Shown: positions 14,501 to 21,585, counted from the stretch's first letter. The stretch: DNA of 30,131 nt from an uncultured Acetatifactor sp. (GCA_910586215.1 CAJUGH010000043.1:1865-31995); one strand, 5' to 3'. Program-made: numbers and translations. Notes: a model not told the origin generated them from the sequence alone.

Positions 14501-15950
14501 CGTTGATCATGGCCACATAGGCGTCATAACCCAGGCCGTTGGTGAGGGCCGTGAGGGCGGTCTGCATGTTTTCGGATTGTTGTTCCAGAGCAGGCTTCTG
14601 ATCCAGCATGGCCAGCATCTCCCTGGCCGCCGCTTCTGCTGCACCCAGGGCCGTGCCTACGGTAGTGGAGACTGCCTGGATCTCCTCCTGGCCCGGAATG
14701 GATCCTGTGCCAGGGTCAATCACCGGATACCAGGGATCCAGCGCCCTGGCTGCACCGATTACCTGGGCAAGCTGTTCATTGGATGCTGCTAGCAAAAACA
14801 AAACTGGATTTCCCAGAAATCCCTGCCGAAGCTGATCTATTTCTGTCTGCTTTGCCTGCAATGCCGCCATAACCGCAGCATCCCCCCCTGAAACTGTCAT
14901 GGACTGCAATATTGCTGCCCACTCCTGTATAAGTTTTGTATAAGATGCCAGATACTCTTTATCCAGCAAACTCTGCAACTCTCCCCGCATAGGCTCCAGC
15001 TGCCCTATCTGAGCCAGGGCTGCCTCCATCTTCTGTATCCCCTCATGCAACTGCCTGGCCGTAGCCAGGTCTGTCTGGATCCCTTCCAGCTGGGCCTTGG
15101 CAGACAGCAGGGCATTCTTCTGGACGGCCAGTTGGTTGTTCAGCGCTTCCTGCTGGTTCTCCAGTTCCAGCCTGCCATCTGCCAACTCCCTTTTCCCATT
15201 CTCCAGTTCCTGCCTGCCATCGTTCAGTTCCTTCTGTCCGTCTAAAAGTTCCTTACGTCCGTTGGCAAGTTCCCGCTTGCCGTCCTCCAGTTCCTTGCGG
15301 CCATCGGCAAGCTCTTCCTCTGCCTCCTGCATCTTGTCATCTATGGAGGCGAACACCTTCTCGTTGAGGGCTGCAATCTTGTCTTCCCGGATGATGACAT
15401 TGACACTTTCCTCCAGCAGACCTGTGGCACTGACACTGGCCACCCCTTCGATGCTCTCTAAGTCTGGCATGACGGAGTCCTGCACATATGTACTGAGCTG
15501 GCCGTTGTCCATGCCCTCCACCCCTACGGCGGCGATCATCACTGGCAGCATATCCGGGTTCAGCTTCATGATAATGGGATTGCCCACGGCGTCATCCCAG
15601 TAACTGCTGATCTGATCCAGGCTCTCCCGGATCTCTAGGGACACGGCATTCATGTCTGCCGTCTGGGCAAATTCCAGGATCACCATGGAATAGTTCTCAT
15701 TGGATACGGAGCGTATGCTCTGGATATTACTGACTGTGGCCATGCTGGCCTCCACCGGCTGGGTCACTGCCATCTCCACTGTCTCTGGGCTGGCCCCCGG
15801 ATATGTGGTCATGATAATCACATATGGCAGGCTGATATTGGGCAGCAGGTCTGCCGTCATCCTGGTAAAGGATACCACACCCAGAACAATGGCCAACACC
15901 ACACCCACCAACACGGTATATGGCTTTTTCACACTGAATTTCGATATCAT
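11517..15950 (-). CDS. RND superfamily efflux transporter with large coiled-coil insertion
   Basis: 1477-residue proton-driven exporter of the AcrB/HAE1 type. The N-terminal helix KPYTVLVGVVLAIVLGVVSF and TADLLPNISLPYV are typical, as are the TM4 region GIGMLVDNSIVVIENIYRLR and the second-half equivalent GIIVNNGIVLIDYMNQLREG. Compared with ordinary AcrB-like proteins (about 1030 residues), the first extracytoplasmic loop has an insert of about 390 residues (about 200-590). Its first part (207-268) is a run of seven-residue LxxGxxx repeats (ELADGRKELEDGKREL type), and another coiled-coil run lies near 537-580. The C-terminal 60 residues are Lys/Glu-rich and disordered. No membrane-fusion or outer-membrane partner is encoded nearby. 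The ATG at 15948-15950 follows GGAGG by four bases. Confidence 0.93.
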   Translation of the reverse strand: MISKFSVKKPYTVLVGVVLAIVLGVVSFTRMTADLLPNISLPYVIIMTTYPGASPETVEMAVTQPVEASMATVSNIQSIRSVSNENYSMVILEFAQTADMNAVSLEIRESLDQISSYWDDAVGNPIIMKLNPDMLPVMIAAVGVEGMDNGQLSTYVQDSVMPDLESIEGVASVSATGLLEESVNVIIREDKIAALNEKVFASIDDKMQEAEEELADGRKELEDGKRELANGRKELLDGQKELNDGRQELENGKRELADGRLELENQQEALNNQLAVQKNALLSAKAQLEGIQTDLATARQLHEGIQKMEAALAQIGQLEPMRGELQSLLDKEYLASYTKLIQEWAAILQSMTVSGGDAAVMAALQAKQTEIDQLRQGFLGNPVLFLLAASNEQLAQVIGAARALDPWYPVIDPGTGSIPGQEEIQAVSTTVGTALGAAEAAAREMLAMLDQKPALEQQSENMQTALTALTNGLGYDAYVAMINETLKKQNVTDLSKAINDINSGLIAIEKGQMSAAVEFANGKASISLGEYQLEVAQSQLDAGAEQIQSGLDQMKEAEQQLKDAEEQLAEGEKQLAEAKENAYEQADMNHILTVDTVKNLLVAQNFAMPAGYVTEEGIDYMVRVGDKPSTVEELKAMPLMDLHMDNVPVITLGDVADVFYTDNSAQIYTNVDGSAGVMLTIQKQTGYSTGEVSDLLAERFGKMMEENQDLTLIPLMDQGIYIDLVMDAIISNILFGGLLSILILILFLKDLRPTIVVAFSIPISLVTAIVCMYFSGVTLNIISLSGLALGIGMLVDNSIVVIENIYRLRGEGYSVKEAAIEGAREVAGAIMASTLTTVCVFLPIVFTEGITRQLFVDMGLTIAYSLLASLLIALTVVPAMSSKILARAREQKEGRFFGWLSHGYEKVLAVSLRVKPLVLVLVVALLVASFFLAMSNGTAFMADMDSTQLTVNVELQEDATLQETGEVTDQVVEAILSIEDVQNVGAMTSASTMSLLGGGGGSGSSNTATVYVLTREDKSMSNEDIARIIKEKTQGLEAEITIDTSSMDMSAMGGSGISIQVRGRDLDTLQQIAGEVAAIVEGVEGTTQVSDGLEESQEELRILIDRDRAVQYGLTVAQVFTQVAGKLADASAATTLVAADKDYNVYVMHGGDIELTRELVRAMEVTGTDEEGESTEVPLREIADFEVTAALTSINRADQTRYVAVTAAIAEGYNVGLVSTQVERKLADYQVPAGCQLVSSGENDTINDAIEQVLLMLLLAVVFMYLIMVAQFQSLLSPFIIMFTIPLAFTGGLLGLFVTGSEVSVIALIGFVMLAGIIVNNGIVLIDYMNQLREGGMEKREAILTAGRTRLRPVLMTALTTILALSTMVFSKDMGSEMAKPMAVVTIGGLLYGTLLTLIVIPCIYDLFIRKDRDGVSGELLQGKQEGQGKSEEKEESEKKGKLEEKRQPEEQAGVPKKNRKHVRKDRSKYKKQDEME

Positions 15951-15999
15951 AATGCCTCCAACTGCCTCCATCTCTCAAAAGTGTTTTTATATTCCGTCC

Positions 16000-16055
16000 G
16001 ACTGGTCAGTCAGTTTTATCTTGTTGATTATATGATGGGAAACCTGTCAAGTCAA
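16000..16055 (-). promoter_or_regulatory. Sigma-A promoter with TetR-type operator for the RND-tetR operon
   Basis: On the minus strand TTGACT (16050-16055), 17-bp spacer, TATAAT (16027-16032). Fifteen bp downstream is a palindrome, GACTGGTCAGTC on the plus strand (16000-16011), inside a longer ACTGACTGACCAGTCGG. A palindrome over the transcription start is the usual TetR operator position. Confidence 0.82.
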
Positions 16056-16164
16056 GAATGTAAATCTGATCCATTTCTAAAAAAAAAATAAAAAATGAGA
16101 CACCAGCCATTCCCCACTGATGTCTTCCCTGCATCTAACAACAAACCTTCCAAAAAAACCGAAC

Positions 16165-16460
16165 CTATCCCTCCGGCTTCATGTACAAAAGAGGATACAG
16201 GTCCCCTGCTCATCACATTCCGTCCGTCTAAACACCTGAAAACCCATATGCTCATAAAACCCTTTTTCCTGCGGGTTCTGCTCATTCACCGTCAACTCAT
16301 TGACACCATAAGCATTCATCCCATATCCCAGCAGCGTCTTCCCCAATCCCCTGCCCCGCTTTTCGTCAGAAACGAACAGCATTTCCAATTTCCGTCCGTC
16401 AATCCCCATAAAAGCGTCCGTCTCCAACAGAAAAAGCACCCCGAAGAGATGCCATTTCAT
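16165..16460 (-). pseudogene. Decayed GNAT acetyltransferase, C-terminal half
   Basis: Residues read DAFMGIDGRKLEMLFV, SDEKRGRGLGKTLLGYGM (acetyl-CoA motif A) and VNEQNPQEKGFYEHMGFQV, the C-terminal half of a GNAT N-acetyltransferase. The N-terminal half is missing: only about 15 poorly matching residues precede the core and a stop lies ten bases upstream. Near the 3' end the frame breaks at GGGGACC. Restoring one base gives a natural ending YPLLYMKPEG with a stop at 16165-16167, while the actual frame stops at 16179. No ribosome binding site precedes the ATG at 16460. An intact but short functional protein is unlikely. Confidence 0.75.
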
Positions 16461-16469
16461 GTAAGCGTT

Positions 16470-16658
16470 TCAGTCCCTATAAAGATTTTTCCCAAATTCA
16501 TACGCTTCCTGCAAATGCCCGGTCTTATCAATCTGCGGCTTCCCATTCGTATCCCCGCAGCCGCCGGCCAATACCATCCCCCTGTCGTGAAAACCTATAT
16601 ACTTGACAACCGCAAACTGATAATAAGACACCGCATGGGCTAAATATTCACTCCATAC
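16470..16658 (-). pseudogene. 3' remnant of a flavodoxin/FMN-reductase-like gene
   Basis: An open frame without a start runs from directly after the sigH stop to a TGA at 16470-16472. It encodes about 62 residues including QFAVVKYIGFHDRGMVLAGG, then CGDTNGKPQIDKTGHLQEAY and EFGKNLYRD. The ending (glycine-rich loop, IDKTGHLQEAYEFGK) resembles the C-terminus of NADPH-dependent FMN reductase/flavodoxin-family proteins. The 5' part is absent, so it is a truncated remnant; the family call is tentative. It is in frame with the GNAT fragment, separated by the TGA. Confidence 0.55.
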
Positions 16659-17279
16659 CTACAACATCTTCCGTATCTTCCCTTTCAGCCGCTGCAGGGC
16701 ATTATCTGTCGCCTTCTCCTCCCGTCCCAGCACCTTTGCAATCTGGGAATAACTCATACCCGTCAGATACAGATCCAGCACCTGTTTCTCGAAATCGCTC
16801 AGTTCCCTGTCAATGATGCCCTCCAGGTATTCCACCCGCTCCCTGTCCAGCACAAGTTCCTCCGGATTCAGTTCTGCCCTGTCTGCCAGAAGGTCCACCA
16901 GGGGCGGGCCTTCCCTGTCGTCTGACAGCACTGCCTTGCTGTCCAGGGACACGTAACTGTTCAGTGGCAGGTGCTTCTGCCTTTTGGATGCCTGCACCGC
17001 CGTGTACATCTGCCTGTTGATGCACAGTTCCGCAAAAGTGTAGAAACTGGCATCCCGGCCCGGGTCGAAATCCCGGACTGCCTTGAACAGCCCGATCATG
17101 CCCTCCTGGATCAAGTCTTCATTGTCTGCCCCCAGGATAAACATAGACTTCGCCTTGCTCCGTACCAGGTTCTTGTATTTGTCACAGATGAAATCCATGA
17201 TGGGAGTCTCTCCCCTGCGGAGCCGGTCCAGCAGTTCCCCGTCCGAGCATTGTCCGTAATCCGAATATCTTCCTGCCAT
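16659..17279 (-). CDS. sigH: RNA polymerase sigma-H (Spo0H) family factor
   Basis: 206-residue alternative sigma factor, close to the length of Bacillus SigH. Region 2 reads DLIQEGMIGLFKAVRDFDPG and SFYTFAELCINRQMYTAVQA; region 4 is a helix-turn-helix, LSDFEKQVLDLYLTGMSYSQ followed by IAKVLGREEKATDNALQRLK. In Firmicutes SigH drives early stationary-phase and sporulation genes. Position supports the call: it follows rlmB as in the conserved cysE-cysS-mrnC-rlmB-yacP-sigH order, though yacP is missing. The ATG at 17277-17279 follows AAGGGA. No clear promoter is seen in the 120-bp gap, so it may be read from rlmB. Two gene remnants lie directly downstream where rpmG-secE-nusG often sits. Confidence 0.94.
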   Translation of the reverse strand: MAGRYSDYGQCSDGELLDRLRRGETPIMDFICDKYKNLVRSKAKSMFILGADNEDLIQEGMIGLFKAVRDFDPGRDASFYTFAELCINRQMYTAVQASKRQKHLPLNSYVSLDSKAVLSDDREGPPLVDLLADRAELNPEELVLDRERVEYLEGIIDRELSDFEKQVLDLYLTGMSYSQIAKVLGREEKATDNALQRLKGKIRKML

Positions 17280-17402
17280 CTGTCCCTTTCTTCCCGGATA
17301 CTCCTCAGATCACTGAAACGGGAGGATTAAAGTAAAAACTATCTGTTGATAGGCATTGACTTTCTATGCCCTTGGAGAGTTCTAGCACTGACCTGTTATA
17401 AC

Positions 17403-18536
17403 CTATCCCCTCTGGCGCAGGATCTCATAGGCCAGCACACCGGTGGCAACCGATACATTGAGGGAATCGATATTCCCCTTCATGGGAATGGCCGCTACCA
17501 TGTCACATTTTTCCTTCACCAGTCTGCCCACACCCTCTCCCTCGCTGCCAATCACCAGGCCAATGGGGCCTTTCAGGTCCAACTGGTACATGGAAGTGCC
17601 GTCCATATCCGCACAGACAAACCAAAGGCCTTCCTTCTTCAGATCCTCAATGGTCTTGGCCAGGTTGGTAACTTTGGCCACCGGAGTATAGTTCAGCGCC
17701 CCGGCAGAGGCCTTCACCACAGTGGGGGTAAGGCCCACTGCCCTGTTCCTGGGGATGATGACGCCATGTGCCCCGGCCAGGTTGGCCGTGCGGATAATGG
17801 CCCCCAGGTTATGGGGATCCTCGATATTGTCAAGCAGGATCAGAAAAGGAGGCTCCCCCTTCTCCTTAGCCGCCTTTAGCATATCCTCTACTTCGGCATA
17901 CGCATAGGCTGCTGCCACGGCAATGACACCCTGGTGCTTGCCATGTCCGGAGATCTGATCCAGCCGCTCCCTGGACACATATTTGATCAAGGTATCCTGT
18001 TTTCCTGCCTCCCGCCTAATGGTCATAATGGGACCGTCCTGACAGTCCTCCAACAGGTAGAGCTTGTCAATGGTGCGGCCTGCCCGGAAAGCCTCGATCA
18101 CGGCATTCCTGCCCTCTATGGTGAAGCCTTCCACATCCTGTCCATCCTCCTGGCGCAGCAGTCCCATCTGCTGATCCGGATATTCTGTATGATATCCTGC
18201 ATGACCCTGGCTGTCCTGATACCTTGCGCCTCCCTTAGGCCCGGAACTTCCCTTCTGACCCTGGCTTCCCCAGGATCCCGAACTTCCCTTCTGGCCCTGG
18301 CCTCCCCAGGATCTGGAACTTCCCTTCTGACCCTGACTCCCCCAGGATCTGGAACTTCCTTTCTGGCCCTGGCCTCCCCAGGATCCCGAGCTTCCCTTCT
18401 GGTCCTGGTATCTGCCTGTGCGTTTCGGGGCTTCTGCCCGATAATCCGAAGGCCTGTCCCCATCCCGTCTTCCCGTGTGTTGTCCCTTGTACGTTCCTGC
18501 CCTGCGGTCCCTGTAATTTCCCGACTGTTTTCCCAT
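17403..18536 (-). CDS. rlmB: 23S rRNA (guanosine-2'-O)-methyltransferase RlmB
   Basis: SPOUT-family TrmH-type enzyme that 2'-O-methylates a guanosine in the 23S rRNA peptidyl-transferase region. The catalytic part (about 134-377, 244 residues, the size of E. coli RlmB) contains an L30e-like substrate domain (FTIEGRNAVIEAFRAGRT) and the knotted SAM site: NIEDPHNLGAIIRTANLAGA, GLVIGSEGEGVGRLVKEKCD, IPMKGNIDSLNVSVATGVLA. Residues 1-133 are an unusual disordered extension with four 12-residue SWGxQGQKGSSx repeats. The ATG at 18534-18536, eight bases after AGGAGG, is chosen; a longer frame to 18671 runs through the leader hairpin and is rejected. The leader carries the element shared with the PBP gene. 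Confidence 0.95.
   Translation of the reverse strand: MGKQSGNYRDRRAGTYKGQHTGRRDGDRPSDYRAEAPKRTGRYQDQKGSSGSWGGQGQKGSSRSWGSQGQKGSSRSWGGQGQKGSSGSWGSQGQKGSSGPKGGARYQDSQGHAGYHTEYPDQQMGLLRQEDGQDVEGFTIEGRNAVIEAFRAGRTIDKLYLLEDCQDGPIMTIRREAGKQDTLIKYVSRERLDQISGHGKHQGVIAVAAAYAYAEVEDMLKAAKEKGEPPFLILLDNIEDPHNLGAIIRTANLAGAHGVIIPRNRAVGLTPTVVKASAGALNYTPVAKVTNLAKTIEDLKKEGLWFVCADMDGTSMYQLDLKGPIGLVIGSEGEGVGRLVKEKCDMVAAIPMKGNIDSLNVSVATGVLAYEILRQRG
18238..18402 (-). repeat. 36-bp coding tandem repeats in rlmB
   Basis: Four 36-bp units (18259-18294, 18295-18330, 18331-18366, 18367-18402) and a partial fifth (18238-18258), differing at a few positions. They encode the 12-residue Gly/Ser/Gln/Lys repeat of the RlmB extension. 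Confidence 0.9.
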
Positions 18537-18549
18537 CCTTCTATCCTCC

Positions 18550-18580
18550 TGCCCGCTTAAAGAGGGTGTTTCCACACCCT
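18550..18580 (-). promoter_or_regulatory. 31-nt hairpin leader element before rlmB, copy of the PBP element
   Basis: On the minus strand AGGGTGTG-G-AAACACCCT, then CTTTAAGCGGGCA, directly followed by GGAGG and the ATG at 18536. It matches the PBP element at 2767-2797 at 29 of 31 positions. The loop base change leaves the stem intact. A second stem lies upstream (18591-18604 with 18624-18635). Confidence 0.7.
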
Positions 18581-18663
18581 GATCATGCCATTGCTTCTTT
18601 TCCAATAGGATATACGATTTCCCTGGAAAAAGCAACCATGAAAGCAGCCGGGGCTGCACATCT

Positions 18664-18855
18664 TTATACAAAAAGCGTGCAGCCCTGCTGTTTGAACTGT
18701 TCTATTTTCTGGTCAATCAATTCTGGTTCCACATCCAGGTACGCAGCCAGGCAGTCCCTGCAGAAGAATTCCGTGCTGCCACGGTTCACGAACTTCTTGT
18801 GTGCGCCAATCTCATTGCCCGTCAGGCTCCTGCCGCAGCGGATACATCCTGCCAT
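18664..18855 (-). CDS. Small zinc-ribbon-like protein
   Basis: 63 residues with two CxxC pairs (C4-x-x-C7 and C32-x-x-C35) 24 residues apart, predicted to bind one zinc. The N-terminal half reads MAGCIRCGRSLTGNEIGAHK and STEFFCRDCLAAYL; the tail DVEPELIDQKIEQFKQQGC looks helical. Its role is unknown. Its start codon overlaps the alpha-galactosidase stop (TAATG), so translation is likely coupled. GC-rich complementary bases (GCAGCC/GGCTGC, about 18641-18660) follow the stop and may be a weak terminator before rlmB. Confidence 0.82.
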   Translation of the reverse strand: MAGCIRCGRSLTGNEIGAHKKFVNRGSTEFFCRDCLAAYLDVEPELIDQKIEQFKQQGCTLFV

Positions 18856-19985
18856 TACAGATCCACCACCCTGGCCCGGAACACCTCACAGGCAAAGGGC
18901 TCCAGCCGCCTGGCGACAGTGGAGTTGACTACCTTAAAAGTCTCACCGCCCCACACTTCATGCATTTCCAGGGTCTTGCCCGTGGAGTAGCCCAGCCCCA
19001 GTTCGTCCAGGTTGAACTTCAGGTTCTCTGCGCTCTCCCTTAGGTTGAACAGGCCGATGGCCAGTTCCCCGTTCCCAAGCTGTCTGCTGTAGATGAGCAG
19101 ATCTTCTCCGCCCCAGATGCCACTCAGCCTTACAGGCTGGCGGCATGCCGCATCCTGGTTGATACGGATGATCTCCTCATTGCCCAGGATGGCCTTGGTC
19201 TCTTCATTCATGGAGCGGACATCACAGCCGATCATCAAGGGAGACCCCAGCAGGGCCCACAGGGAGAAATGGGTCTTGTACTGCACATCGTTACAGCCGG
19301 AAAGTCCTACGTTCCCTTTGCCGTACATGCCCACGATCAGCATGTCCATATCGTTGAAGCAGCCCACGCCGTTGTAGGGGTGAAGCTTTTCCTGCTGCTT
19401 GGCCAGGTTCTTCACGGATTCCCAGGTATCGAAGATATCTCCGGTGGAGCGCCACATGGAAGCCCCTGTCTCCTTGATCCATTCATGGGTCTCATCTGCC
19501 CCCCAGGAACAGGCTGAGAACAGGATATCCCTGCCACAGTTCTCCAGGGCCAGTCCCATGCGGCGGTACAGGTATTTCCCGTGAATGATGGGGCTGTGGT
19601 AACAGTAATCATATTTTAGGAAATCCACTCCCCACCGGGCAAAGGTCTCCGCATCCACAAATTCATGCTCAAAGCTTCCGGGATATCCGGCACAGGTCAG
19701 TGTCCCGGCACAGGAATACATGCCGAATTTCAGTCCCTTTCCATGGACATAGTCTGCCACGGCCTTCATGCCGTTCGGGAACTTCTCCGGGTCTGCCACC
19801 AGGCGTCCCTCCCCGTCCCTCTCCTTAAGGGACCAGCAGTCGTCAATCACCAGGTACTCGTAGCCTTTCTCCACCAGCCCGGATGCAGCCATGGCATCCG
19901 CTGTCTCCATGATCAGCTTCTCATTGATGTTTTCCCCAAAGGTATTCCAGGAATTCCAGCCCATGGGGGGTGTCAGTTTTACCAT
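18855..19985 (-). CDS. Alpha-galactosidase, GH27 family
   Basis: 376-residue glycoside hydrolase that releases terminal alpha-galactose (raffinose, melibiose, galactosylated glycans). The (beta/alpha)8 barrel starts immediately with LTPPMGWNSWNTFGENI. The GH27 signature is LVIDDCWS (about 45-52), the nucleophile aspartate is D126 in FLKYDYC, and the probable acid/base is D183 in RSTGDIFD. A beta-sandwich C-terminal domain follows (from about 295, GEDLLIYSRQLGNGELAIGL). There is no signal peptide, so it is cytoplasmic and would need an importer encoded elsewhere. The ATG at 19983-19985 follows GAGGAGG by eight bases; a longer frame to 20054 runs into the promoter. It is divergent from an araC-type regulator. 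Confidence 0.95.
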   Translation of the reverse strand: MVKLTPPMGWNSWNTFGENINEKLIMETADAMAASGLVEKGYEYLVIDDCWSLKERDGEGRLVADPEKFPNGMKAVADYVHGKGLKFGMYSCAGTLTCAGYPGSFEHEFVDAETFARWGVDFLKYDYCYHSPIIHGKYLYRRMGLALENCGRDILFSACSWGADETHEWIKETGASMWRSTGDIFDTWESVKNLAKQQEKLHPYNGVGCFNDMDMLIVGMYGKGNVGLSGCNDVQYKTHFSLWALLGSPLMIGCDVRSMNEETKAILGNEEIIRINQDAACRQPVRLSGIWGGEDLLIYSRQLGNGELAIGLFNLRESAENLKFNLDELGLGYSTGKTLEMHEVWGGETFKVVNSTVARRLEPFACEVFRARVVDL

Positions 19986-20019
19986 AAGGTTGACCTCCTC
20001 TTCGTTTTCGTGTATGCTT

Positions 20020-20025
20020 ATTATA
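20020..20025 (-). promoter_or_regulatory. -10 element of the alpha-galactosidase operon
   Basis: TATAAT on the minus strand, 34 bp before the start codon. No good -35 lies 17 bp upstream, as is common for AraC-activated promoters. A short AACTG/CAGTT inverted repeat covers the -35 to -10 interval. Confidence 0.5.
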
Positions 20026-20065
20026 AACTGGATTTTCAGTTCATTTCCATACAATTACGTTGCAA

Positions 20066-20090
20066 AAGCATGTACTTTCCGTTCATGCTT
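20066..20090. promoter_or_regulatory. Inverted repeat in the alpha-galactosidase/araC intergenic region
   Basis: AAGCATG (20066-20072) and CATGCTT (20084-20090) are exact inverted copies with an 11-bp spacer, about 40 bp upstream of the alpha-galactosidase -10 and 20 bp before the araC start. This position suits an operator for the divergent AraC-type protein. Confidence 0.5.
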
Positions 20091-20109
20091 CCCGACAGGA
20101 GGTACACCC

Positions 20110-20907
20110 ATGACTGCCTACTCCCTCATGGAAGAAGACATACGGCTCACAGACTGCGGCAGGGAGGATTGTTCCAACCTCCACGCCTGGGGACCCGGCA
20201 TCCGGCCCTGCCACATCATCCACTATATTATCCGTGGAAGCGGCTATCTGGAAACCGGACACAGGCGCTTTCCCGTAAGGGCAGGAGAAAGCTTTCTCAC
20301 CTATCCTTATACGGCCATGCACTATTATCCGGATCCGGAAGATCCCTGGGAATACACCTGGGTAAATTTCGTCGGCAAAAAGGTGCCGCTCCTATTGTCC
20401 GAAAGCGGCTTCTCGCCTTCTGCCCCGGTGCTTCCCCAAATGGAGGCTGCCCACATCCTGCCCCTGTATGACCGGATACGGAGCCTGGATATCCATGTGG
20501 CTGGCAGATGGGAGGCAGAAGGGCTGCTCTTAGCCCTGCTTGGCGCTTACCGGGATACCCTGGCCCTCCCCTGTCAGGCCCAGCGCAAAAAGGAGGATGA
20601 CAGACTGTCCACTGCCCTCCTCCTCATCCAGAGCCACTATCACAAACAGGATTTCCACGTGGAACAACTCTGCCAGGATATGCATATCAACCGCGTCACC
20701 CTGTACCGCCTATTCACTGATACCTTCGGCACTTCCCCCACCCACTACATCTCCAGGTACCGTCTGGAGCAGGCCAAGAAACTGCTGGGAATGGGCTTCG
20801 CGGTCAAGGAGACTGCCTCCTCCTGCGGGTTCTCGGATCCCTTCTACTTCTCCCGGGTATTCAAGGCCTACACAGGCATCTCTCCCAGCCTCTACCACAG
20901 GAAGTAG
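20110..20907 (+). CDS. AraC family transcriptional regulator
   Basis: 265-residue regulator. The N-terminal half is a cupin-type ligand-binding domain (about 10-135; GPGIRPCHIIHYIIRGSGYL, PWEYTWVNFVGKKV). The C-terminal 100 residues are two AraC helix-turn-helix units: FHVEQLCQDMHINRVTLYRL and VKETASSCGFSDPFYFSRVF, ending KAYTGISPSLYHRK. The ATG at 20110 follows AGGAGG by eight bases. Being divergent from the alpha-galactosidase, it most likely activates that gene in response to a galactoside. An inverted repeat between them (20066-20090) is a candidate site. Confidence 0.94.
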   Translation: MTAYSLMEEDIRLTDCGREDCSNLHAWGPGIRPCHIIHYIIRGSGYLETGHRRFPVRAGESFLTYPYTAMHYYPDPEDPWEYTWVNFVGKKVPLLLSESGFSPSAPVLPQMEAAHILPLYDRIRSLDIHVAGRWEAEGLLLALLGAYRDTLALPCQAQRKKEDDRLSTALLLIQSHYHKQDFHVEQLCQDMHINRVTLYRLFTDTFGTSPTHYISRYRLEQAKKLLGMGFAVKETASSCGFSDPFYFSRVFKAYTGISPSLYHRK

Positions 20908-20948
20908 GGCCATGCCCTTCCATGCCAGCCGGTTCTGATGGGACTCCT

Positions 20949-20976
20949 CCCGTCCGTGCAAAGCAGGCCGGACGGG
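20949..20976. terminator. GC-rich hairpin between convergent araC and mrnC
   Basis: CCCGTCCG (20949-20956) pairs exactly with CGGACGGG (20969-20976) around a 12-base loop. There is no T-run on either strand, so termination strength is uncertain. Confidence 0.4.
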
Positions 20977-20985
20977 CATGGCTCC

Positions 20986-21585
20986 TCACTCCCAGATCAG
21001 CCTGATCCCTGTCCTGACCAGTTCCAGCAGGCGTTCCATATGGCCTGTAAGATACAGGTAGCCGCACAGTGCCTCGAATCCAGTTGCCCGTTTATAGTCT
21101 GCTATCGTGGCATTTTTCGCCATAGTGTGGGGCTTGGCATTCCTGCCCCGGCGGTAGATGTCCTGCTCCTCTTCTGTAAGGACACCGGCCTCCAGCAATG
21201 CCTGAATGATTTCTGACTGTGCCCTGGCACTCACATACTGCACAGTGAGATGGTGCAGCTTATGGGCAGGCATATTGGCCTTTGCCACCACCATGGTGCG
21301 GATCACCAGGTCATAGATGGCATCCCCCATATAGGCCAGGGCCAGGGGAGAGTACATGCGGATATCTTTCTTCTCCTGCCTAAACAGCCCCAGGATGGCA
21401 TCCGGCAGGAAAACCTGGGATGACGGGGCCGCCTTCCCGGACGCTTCCTGTTGTTCAACCGATTCCCGCTGCGCGGCTGGCTCCTGCCGCCCGGACAGAA
21501 TCTCCTGCACGGCAGGCTCCTGCTGAACCCCCTCCCGGACATCCTTTTCCTGTGCTTCGACCTTCTGCTTTACGCCTTCTTCCAT
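20986..21585 (-). CDS. mrnC: Mini-ribonuclease III
   Basis: RNase III-like nuclease without a double-stranded RNA-binding domain; in Bacillus it trims 23S rRNA precursor ends. The catalytic domain (about 70-199) has LAYMGDAIYDLVIRTMVV with the conserved Asp88, then HHLTVQYVSARAQSEIIQAL, RRGRNAKPHTMAKNATIADY and RATGFEALCGYLYLTG. Residues 1-60 are an extra Gln/Glu-rich disordered segment, making it 199 residues against about 140 in Bacillus. The ATG at 21583-21585 follows GAGGGTG. It overlaps the end of cysS by 16 bp, indicating translational coupling. Confidence 0.95.
   Translation of the reverse strand: MEEGVKQKVEAQEKDVREGVQQEPAVQEILSGRQEPAAQRESVEQQEASGKAAPSSQVFLPDAILGLFRQEKKDIRMYSPLALAYMGDAIYDLVIRTMVVAKANMPAHKLHHLTVQYVSARAQSEIIQALLEAGVLTEEEQDIYRRGRNAKPHTMAKNATIADYKRATGFEALCGYLYLTGHMERLLELVRTGIRLIWE

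Noticed and set aside
16095..16643. 182-residue plus-strand frame in the remnant region
   Set aside because: The minus strand shows GNAT and flavodoxin-like sequence here; the plus frame has no recognisable feature.
18641..18660. Strong terminator after the zinc-ribbon gene
   Set aside because: The GCAGCC/GGCTGC stem is short and its loop is two to four bases, with only TTTC following. I treat it as weak at most.
18537..18671. 45-residue N-terminal extension of RlmB
   Set aside because: It would translate the leader hairpin and ribosome binding site. The ATG at 18536 has AGGAGG at ideal spacing.
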